Assembly: GCA_014218235.1 (NCBI GenBank)
Contig: CM024753.1
Location: forward strand, 177,172,348 to 177,236,347
DNA: 64,000 nucleotides
Direction of reading: 5' to 3'
Source of the DNA: Colocasia esculenta
Taxonomy: Eukaryota; Streptophyta; Magnoliopsida; Alismatales; Araceae
Shown here: in pieces, positions 57,358 through 64,000 of the stretch
Numbering within the stretch: position 1 is the first letter of the stretch
How the letters are laid out: each line of letters starts with the position of its first letter
Made by a program: the position numbers and the translations under genes
Notes under the pieces: generated by a model
Databases searched by the model: none
The model's input: the letters and a program-made list of their open reading frames with translations, nothing else
Told to the model about the DNA's origin: nothing

Positions 57358-59420
57358 ATGGCCGCTTTTGGGAGATCCGACAGTGTAGGTGGTTACAGTG
57401 TCGCATTTCTTATGGTCGAACAACAGGAAAGATATTCAGTAGTAAAGACCAAGCTCTGTGGGAACAAGGCAGTTGATTTAGCAGACTTGGAGAAGCATGG
57501 GATGAGCAGTGTGGTCGAAGCTATTCAGAGGTTGAAGTGGACGGGGATTTGCACAGTCTCAGAACTCAGTTATCTGCATCTGGCGATGGCTTTCTACACG
57601 TGTTTGAAGACAGAGGAAGATGGTTTTCCTCACCTCCACAGTCAAAGGTACACCTATTCACATTACTCATGACTTGTTAGAGAGGTTTTTTGGTGTGTCC
57701 ACAGTCGGGCACAGTTTGGTTGAATAATCCGTGGATATTCATGCAAGGGCTAGGGATTATAGGAACTGAATACAAATTGAAGATGGGAAAATAGATATCA
57801 ATCAGTTCAATGCATTCAACAGGATCCTACTTTCATAGTTTGCCAAATTTTAGTGCCAAGAATGCAACTTTTTCGTCATGTACCAAGGAAGATGCAGACA
57901 TGATGTTCTGGACCGTTCAAAAGCAAGACATCAACATGGCTTAGGTAATTATTGAAAGAATGAAGTCTGCGGCAGAAGCAATTTGGGACAGGAAGAACAA
58001 GCTAGCTGTGTCCCTTCCCTATGCCCATCTATTGACAAGAATCTTCAGTCATCTGGATATAGATTTGAAAGGAGAATTGATGGAAAAGATGGGTCAGCCA
58101 ATCAGATCAAGGAACCTAAAGAAGAGTGGGTTTTCCTTTATAGGGAATGTTTGGACTAAGACTTCAGTGGCAGAGAGTGAAGCTATCATTGGAGAAGTCC
58201 CTGAAGACCCTCAAGTTCAAGAAGAAGAGGTAACTGTCAGAGAAGAGGAGCCTCCTGCTCCTGGAAGGAGGATTGAGGATATTGCACCTGAAAACATTGA
58301 GCCCATTGGGAGTCTACTGAAGAATAATCCCTCCTACAGTCTCTGCACCTGCCATTGTTGAAGAAGTAGTTGCTGAGGGTGCTGCTCATTTAGAGGGGCA
58401 GCATGAAGAGATTCACATAGAAGAAACCCCACTGTTCCTGAAGTGGAAATGGAATGGAAGAGAGCCATGAAAATCGGTTGCAGAGGTTGTGGCACTAGGC
58501 CACACTGAAGATATTCATATGGAAGATGCTTCAGCTCAGGGGAGCCAGAAGTCCAAGAGGAGCTAGAGATTCAGGGGAGCCTACTGCCAGTGCCCCTGCA
58601 GACTAGTTCCAAGAGGGTCTGGTTGAAGAAAATCAGATGATGATGATGTGGAGCCAGCTGTTGTCACAGAAGGTAGAGGTATGGTGTTGCTCTAGAGTTC
58701 CCTGCTCACCAGGAGGCACACGATGGGTCAAGAAAGAAGAAGATTCATGTGCACATAAAGCCAATCATTGATAGACTAAATGCTCATGGGGAGATATTGT
58801 GCTCGTTGCAATCTGATGTCACTTCCATTTTTCTTAGTCAGAGCGTTGGAGCCAAGGAGATTGGAGCAGTTAAAACTGAGCTCCAAGAGATGAGAAATGA
58901 GCTGGGAAGCCTAAAGCAGATAGTAACTGATTTATCAGATTTTGTGAGGGTGCATCTGTCAACTCCTACCCCTTCTGCTCCCACTCAATTTATGCCAAGG
59001 GTCAACTCAGAGCCATCAAGGCCATCTGGATCAATTGAGCTAGCTGTAGGGCCATTAGGGCCATTTGTTGAGGAGTCAGGGCCACTAGGGCCATCTGTAG
59101 AAGAGTCAGGGCCATTAGGGCCATGTGCAGTTGAAAGTACTAGTGTTGGGCCATCTGTGCTAATGGAGTTAGTGGCAGGGCCAACCGGGCCTCAAGAATC
59201 TGTAGAGGAAACTGTTGTGCCCCCAGAGCCTTCTGGATCTCCCAATCTTCAGACTCCAACTCCTTCCTCTCCACTCACATCCTTCACTGCCCCTCTGCTC
59301 CTGACCTCAAGAAATCTCACTCCCAAACACATATCTTCTCCTACCCCTTTCCCTACTGCCACCATCTTCCATCACCTCCTCCTTCCTCTTCCATCCTCCT
59401 CCAACCTCTGAGCACCTCCA
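57358..59420 (+). pseudogene. Element A third ORF, truncated
   Basis: The ATG at 57358 opens MAAFGRSDSVGGYSVAFLMV, aligned with G. The N-terminal frame breaks near 57640. The domain resembling plant transposon protein is readable by motif up to LAVSLPYAHLLTRIFSHLDI (58000-58060). It is followed by uninterrupted sequence across the point where B cut G (MEKMGQPIRSRNLKKSGFSF, then GNVWTKTSV), giving the empty-site reference. A frame from 58749 covers RLNAHGEILCSLQSDVTSIF, a coiled coil, GP repeats (SGPLGPSVEESGPLGP) and PKHISSPTPFPTA, then stops at 59411. The C-terminal 400 codons seen in G, the PPT and the LTR start are missing: sequence jumps to the LTR array near 59424. Multiple frameshifts. 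Confidence 0.78.
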
Positions 59421-59424
59421 TACA

Positions 59425-60130
59425 ATGATTTCATGGGAACATCAATTTCGTTTCACTTATAGAACGACTTCATGGAAACATCGATTTCATTTCACTTAAA
59501 CAACGACTTCCTTAGTGAAACATTGATTTCATTCCAGCATTGACTTCATAAGTAAAACAACGATTTCAGCTTTATAACGACTTCATGGAAACATCAATTT
59601 CGTTTCACTTATAGAACGACTTCATGGAAACATCGATTTCGTTTCACTAAAACAACAACTTACTTAGTGAAACAATGATTTTGGCTTTACAACGACTTCA
59701 TGGAAACATCGATTTCATTTCACTTATACAACGACTTCATAAAAACATCGATTTCATTTTCACTTAAACAACGACTTCGTCGCTACATTGATTTCGTTGC
59801 TGCATCGACTTAGTCTCACTTAAACATCAATTCCAGTAGAAGAACGACTTCATATAAAACAACAACTTCATGTCTACAACGACTTCATATTTTATATCGA
59901 CTTCATGTCTACAATGACTTCATAATTATATCAACTTCATATGAAACAACGATTTCATTTCAAACAATGATTTTATCTGCACATCGATTTCAGTTAAACA
60001 ACGACTTTGTACAGAACATCGATTTCATTACATTAATATATGGATTATGTTCATATCGACTTGGTCTCAACATAGATTACATTCTCACTTGACTTATGAT
60101 TATATCATTGATTTAATATCAACATCGACT
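59425..60130 (+). repeat. Short-motif array in A 3' LTR
   Basis: Same alternating CATCGATTTC and ACGACTTCAT words as 3290-3985, with one extra ATATCGACTTCATGTCTAC segment near 59895. Confidence 0.85.
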
Positions 60131-61394
60131 CTCTCTCTCTGTGTACAGCCTGTCTAAATACATCAACCCTCTGTTAACGATTACATTTAAGACAACTATT
60201 AAATATTCTTATTTAAATCATTTTCAAACACTCTTTAGTTTCATTCCACATGATACTCAAATGTATTTCAAATCTTTGTGGAATTCAAGTCTTCCTGTGA
60301 AAAACATGTTGTATCCTATGTTCCCTAACATTTATTGCGACAGTACAACTCTCTGCACAATATATCTTTTACCTATCTTGCCTATGACACACAAAGTCAT
60401 ACTTTACATAATGACAGAATGGCATTTCCTCTTTGGTGTACCTTTACACTGCATGAATACTAATGTTGACTGACAGTTTAGACAAAGATAAGTTGTCTAT
60501 GTGTCTGTATTTATTGTGTGCAGGGTTTCCGGTAGAAACGCACGTTGCAAAAGATGGACCTGTCAACCTGACAAGAGGATAGAAGATTCAGACAATCTTT
60601 CCATATGAGTGTATGTATCAATCTGGGCATTAATGGCTGTAAGCTCACCTACTCCATACTTTGGACCAGATACTCCAACGTGCATGAAGATATGAGACAA
60701 CGGATACTTCAACGGTCAAATGTTTTTCAAAAGAAGATATATAGAAGACTAGTGACTACAAGCAATATACACTCTTACGTGAAGTAAACACTTCTTGAGA
60801 AGCTTGAAAATCTTAGTCACCCAAAGAACGCAGAGCTAGCTTGACCATTCCAACCTTCTGTAGGTCTTAGCTCTCCATAGATTACAACACTACTTTTGAG
60901 AGCTTGTGAAAATCTGAGAGAGAGTCCATTTTGTGATAATCTTGTGTCTCTCAGGCTTCGCCTCAGATCAAGCAGTGATTAGAAGCTTGGTCTTAGGGAC
61001 CTTCTCTTTCATCTCATTATTCTGTGAGCATTCCTCTTCGGTTGTGAAGAGAAGACCTGTTGCATCAGGTAGAGTGATCCCTCTTCTGGTAGAGAAGAGA
61101 AGGTCAGCTACTGCTGGATGTGTAAGTATCCTTAAGGGGGACTGTACCCTTGTTTAGTCAAATCTCAAGTGGTTGCTTGGGGATTGGACGTTGGACTCCT
61201 TGGGATAGGAGATCCGAACCAGGATAAAATTGCATGTGTCTGTGTGATTGTTCTCTGTGTCTTGTTTAACACTAACTCTAACCATCAATCTTAGTGTTTT
61301 TCTGTCAAGTATTTTATTTACAGGAATTATTCAAAAAGAAATCTTTAGCAATCCATTCACCCCCCCCCCCTCTGGGCTTACTATCTGGGCAACA
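59425..61394 (+). repeat. Element A 3' LTR, lacking its first ~200 bp
   Basis: Starts abruptly inside the short-motif array and ends GGGCTTACTATCTGGGCAACA at 61394. It preserves the segment lost from the 5' LTR at the E junction (about 61079-61140). C-run of eleven near 61361. Right target duplication AGATA follows. ORFs at 60141-60473 and 60605-60787 have homologous chance ORFs in the other LTRs. Confidence 0.9.
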
Positions 61395-62045
61395 AGATAT
61401 TATCAAATAATTATATAAAATATAAGTCAACATAAGTTCGTCACAGTATAGGTTTTTATAAACTATGCTTCATCCACTTTAAAATGCTTGATCTATGTGA
61501 TTGTTCATGATCTAAGCAAAAATAAAAACAATGATATAAACTAAGATGCTAAATAAAGTATGATATAAAAATAAAATAAAATTTTTGTATAAACAAACAA
61601 TGATATTAACCAATAAATAAAATATAATGTAATTTATTATCTGAATATATAAAGTATGATCAAAAGTAAAATAAAACTACTATCTAAATTATGTTCTAAT
61701 CTATTCATAAATGTACCTTAATATATTACTTCACAAGTAGAAGTCATGGGACTGATTTAGTTAATGGAATTATTCTTTTTCCTATCACAGAAAAAAATGT
61801 CATGGGGGCTTGCTATATGAATTTTTTATAATATTTTTTCTCTAATTCGTACTGTAGATACTATAGCTTCTTATCTTTACTACTTCATGTTATTCTCCTT
61901 GTCGACATTTCACGTAGCTCCTTCCTGACGGTGAAGCGAATTGCAGTGCGCGTGTTGGCGATGGGGGTGGAGGCACTGGTGTCCCTCTTCTGCCTTGCCA
62001 CAGTGTTTGTAACCACATCCTGGCTTAGGGTCCCCTGCGTTGGCG
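61395..62045. other. AT-rich right flank
   Basis: AT-rich DNA without a supported ORF up to about 61900, then mixed composition. The first five bases AGATA are the presumed right target duplication of A. Parts resemble the left flank near 3040-3085. Confidence 0.5.
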
Positions 62046-62048
62046 GCA

Positions 62049-62102
62049 AGAGAGAGAGAGAGAGAGAGAGAACTTGGCGCCGCAACCAATTCTCCTCCTC
62101 CG

Positions 62103-62133
<31 letters not shown>

Positions 62134-62154
62134 GAGGAGAGAGAGAGAGAGGAG

Positions 62155-62247
<93 letters not shown>

Positions 62248-62276
62248 AGCATGGCACCGCAACCATTATCCTCCAA
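62049..62276 (+). repeat. Long interrupted (GA)n tract with a repeated GC-rich spacer
   Basis: GA runs from 62049 to about 62249. A spacer occurs twice, TTGGCGCCGCAACCAATTCT (about 62073) and ATGGCACCGCAACCATTATC (about 62250), each after a GA run, so the array is a tandem unit of spacer plus GA. Serine-leucine or arginine-glutamate ORFs across it are low-complexity products. Confidence 0.9.
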
Positions 62277-63526
62277 CTTCGGCTGCTGCGACCGATGCAA
62301 AAGCAGTGCTGGGTGAAGCCTCCAGAGCGCATGCGGCGAGGAGGCATCTTGCGGGGATTGCGAAGGGCAGAGAGGTTGCTCTCAAGGCCGGCTTGGCTTT
62401 CCGGCATTGATAAGATTTTTATACTTCTCGCCTTCCATTCTTTCCAAATGCCAGCTAACTCATAAAGGATCATAAAAGTGTGATCAGAATGCTTAATTAC
62501 CCAGAGGACAGAAATGTCGTTGTTCTACGTCTGCATGTTGGTTGTACTATGGAAGAAAATAGAAACAACTAAGGCCTATTTGTGGGGTGGGAATTTTTGT
62601 TGGGCAAGCGATTGAATGTCGCGGCTGTAGACACGCGAATCTGGTTCCACTGTGGACAAATTTCACATTGCGCCATAATGCCACAAATGATCCTCATTTT
62701 GCCTTGCAAGAGTGTTTTCCCGATATTTTTGGATCTCACCCCCCTTCTTCCTGTAGACACCTGGTTCTAGTAATGGGTTGAACCATATTTCTTGTCACCT
62801 TAGTGGGCCCCTAGTTGGTCACTCACCTTGAGCCCATCATTAGCCATGTTTTGAGCCAATTAGCAATTTAAATTACCTTGAATTCCCGCCCATTATCACT
62901 TTGAGAAAGTCCTTAAGCATCAATGACTCTTATCTTTTCAAGTGGTTGGCTGATAATTCACAATAATTTTGATTTTCTAGTCGCGACGCATCGTGGCGCC
63001 GCGTCTCTCAGTCGCGACGGTCTGGGCTGCCGCAACAGCCCATGCATTATCCATGCATGTGGGCAATGCTGTCGGGACGCCCCTCCCTGTCGCGACTCAG
63101 TAACGCGGCCCTACGATACACCACGACAGCAGCTGAGCGCATTATCCTCCGCAACCATCCTATTATCCCCCATGGGTTTATCATTATCCCTAGGGAATAT
63201 CTAAACCCTGGGGGAGATTTGGGCCTTAGGGACTCTCCTTGAGGACCCAAAGGACTCTCCTTGCGATTTTGGGTGAGATTTATCTCCATTTTAATTATTC
63301 TTTACTTTAAGGAGATATTCTCCCTCAAGGGCCTATAAAAGCAAGGCTTCTCCTCAAGACGAGGAGAGCCCCATTTTTCACCCCGAAGGGCTGCCAAAAT
63401 CCCTACCGATCTATACTTAGCCTCGCAGCCATCCTTTTCCGCCATTCTTCGTCACATTCCACTCCACAAAGCCTCACTCTTTCTTCATCAATGGAGCAAA
63501 AGATGTGAAGAGGGCGACTCCAATAT
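62277..63526. other. Unassigned stretch, partly GC-rich, possible promoter near 63340
   Basis: No supported ORF. TCGCGAC words recur (62981, 63011, 63091). CCTATAAAAGCAAGGC near 63338 is a plausible TATA box, followed by a pyrimidine-rich leader; it could belong to an LTR or decayed gene promoter. ORFs here are short and without a domain. Confidence 0.35.
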
Positions 63527-64000
63527 TGTAACGTCGCGCGTTTCCGGATCCCCGTGGATCCTGTTTAGCAGGTTTGGTGGCCAATGTGAGGCCATTAGTG
63601 TTGTGTGTTTCTTATTAGATCCTTACCGGGTTTGGTTATGGGTCTGTGTTGGTGTTCAGTACGCGGACATCAACAGTGTGTTGGCGTCAAGGTGGGTGAC
63701 GTCGACTGTGTGTTGGCGGCAATGGTGTGCCGTTAACATGGTTTTAGCGTCATCGATGTGGACGTCGAGTTTGATGAACTTGGCGTTGAGTGATGTGGAC
63801 GTCTGTGGGGTGGCGGTTTGGTTAGCGGCATATGTGTTGACGTTAACCTGACGCACCTGTGTTTATGGCAGACCCGAGACCTGTTCTTTCCCCTCTCTTT
63901 CCCTCCTCTTCTCCCACCTTCACCCTTGAGCTTCTTCGCGAGTTCTGACGGTCGGCGGGAGCTCGTGGCAAGGCTGTGGGGCGTGTGGTAGCTGCAGATC
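63527..64000 (+). mobile_element. Element F: start of a B-type LTR, runs off the window
   Basis: Begins TGTAACGTCGCGCG and follows the B LTR in its own sense: TTGTGTTGTGTGTTTCTTAT-type match, GGATCCTTACCGGG-like, GACATCAACAGTG, GTTGGCGGCAATGG, GTTAACATG, then GACGTTAACCTGACG. The preceding bases show no PPT, so it is a 5' LTR or a solo LTR in + orientation. ORFs 63603-63851 (+) and 63656-63856 (-) are LTR sequence. Confidence 0.85.

Larger units (their letters stand above)
3105..61394 (+). mobile_element. Element A: Ty1/copia Sirevirus-like retrotransposon, host of the nest
   Basis: A is reconstructed from separated pieces: 5' LTR 3105-7846 (cut by E), primer site 7849-7860, gag 7909-9195 and 15018-15555 (cut by the LINE), protease-integrase-RT 15566-17704, RT end and RNase H 56022-56936 (after G), third ORF 57358-59420, and a 3' LTR from 59425 to 61394 lacking its first part. 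The pieces are colinear and share one orientation. Target duplication is ATATA on the left against AGATA on the right, one mismatch. Copia domain order (integrase before RT), coiled-coil gag, a methionine-type primer site, the PPT style seen in its sibling G, and extra coding after RNase H fit the Sirevirus lineage. Frameshifts, stops and lost catalytic residues show it is dead. Confidence 0.85.

Noticed and set aside
61885..62473. Long serine-leucine and arginine-glutamate ORFs on both strands
   Set aside because: They are translations of the GA tract. The ILYELAGIWKEWKAR start of the minus ORF faintly recalls LINE tails, but it is too short to call.
62580..62790. Two + ORFs (MGWEFLLGKRL..., MGIFVGQAIE...) as host gene exons
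   Set aside because: About 60 codons, overlapping in different frames and opposed by a minus ORF; no splice context or domain to support them.
1..64000. tRNA or rRNA genes
   Set aside because: The TGGTATCAGAGC words resemble tRNA but are primer-binding sites next to LTRs; no cloverleaf or rRNA core seen.

Overview
This window reads as repeat-rich nuclear DNA of a flowering plant. I found no host gene. Almost every supported feature is a retrotransposon or a piece of one, and every coding region I recognise carries at least one break. The lineage types (Sirevirus-like Ty1/copia, chromovirus-like and Tat-like Ty3/gypsy, a plant L1-type LINE with RNase H) and the AT-rich unique flanks point to an angiosperm; I cannot name the species. 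Divergence figures are estimates by eye.

The main structure is a nest of insertions inside one Ty1/copia element, called A here (3105-61394, + strand). Its 5' LTR (3105-7846) is split by a remnant Ty3/gypsy element E (about 4938-7590). Its gag is split by a LINE (9196-15000, minus, 17-bp target duplication). Its reverse transcriptase is split after the YVDD motif by a second copy of the same copia family, G (17705-56016, minus). A resumes at 56022 with the rest of RT and RNase H, then a third ORF, then a 3' LTR that has lost its start (59425-61394). G is itself split twice by related Ty3-like elements that have long LTRs and no coding interior: B (23086-32247) in the third ORF and C (35492-50994) in the integrase region. 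C's LTR is split by D (37344-44100, +), a young Sirevirus-like element that keeps part of gag but has no usable pol. The deepest path is host > A > G > C > D, and target-site duplications support each step (perfect for C, D and the LINE, one mismatch for A, G and B).

The left flank (1-3104) holds a decayed Tat-type gypsy pol fragment, a foldback element, and a solo LTR with a perfect 5-bp duplication sitting between two copies of a host repeat. The right flank (61395-64000) holds AT-rich DNA, a long GA tract, an unassigned GC-rich stretch, and the start of another B-type LTR (F, 63527 to the end).

The most interesting points are: (1) A and G carry a third ORF of about 1.1 thousand codons downstream of RNase H, with a domain resembling the 'putative plant transposon protein' family, a coiled coil, GPSGP repeats and an unrecognised C-terminal part; (2) D has a duplicated primer-binding site, one copy of which is now locked inside its LTR; (3) D carries arrays of a perfect palindrome in both the LTRs and the interior; (4) the A/G LTRs contain roughly 700-bp arrays of alternating short motifs; (5) gag ends in TGA-T with pol in another frame in A, G and possibly D; (6) the B/C/E/F family has CpG-motif clusters in fixed LTR positions whose sequence differs between subfamilies.
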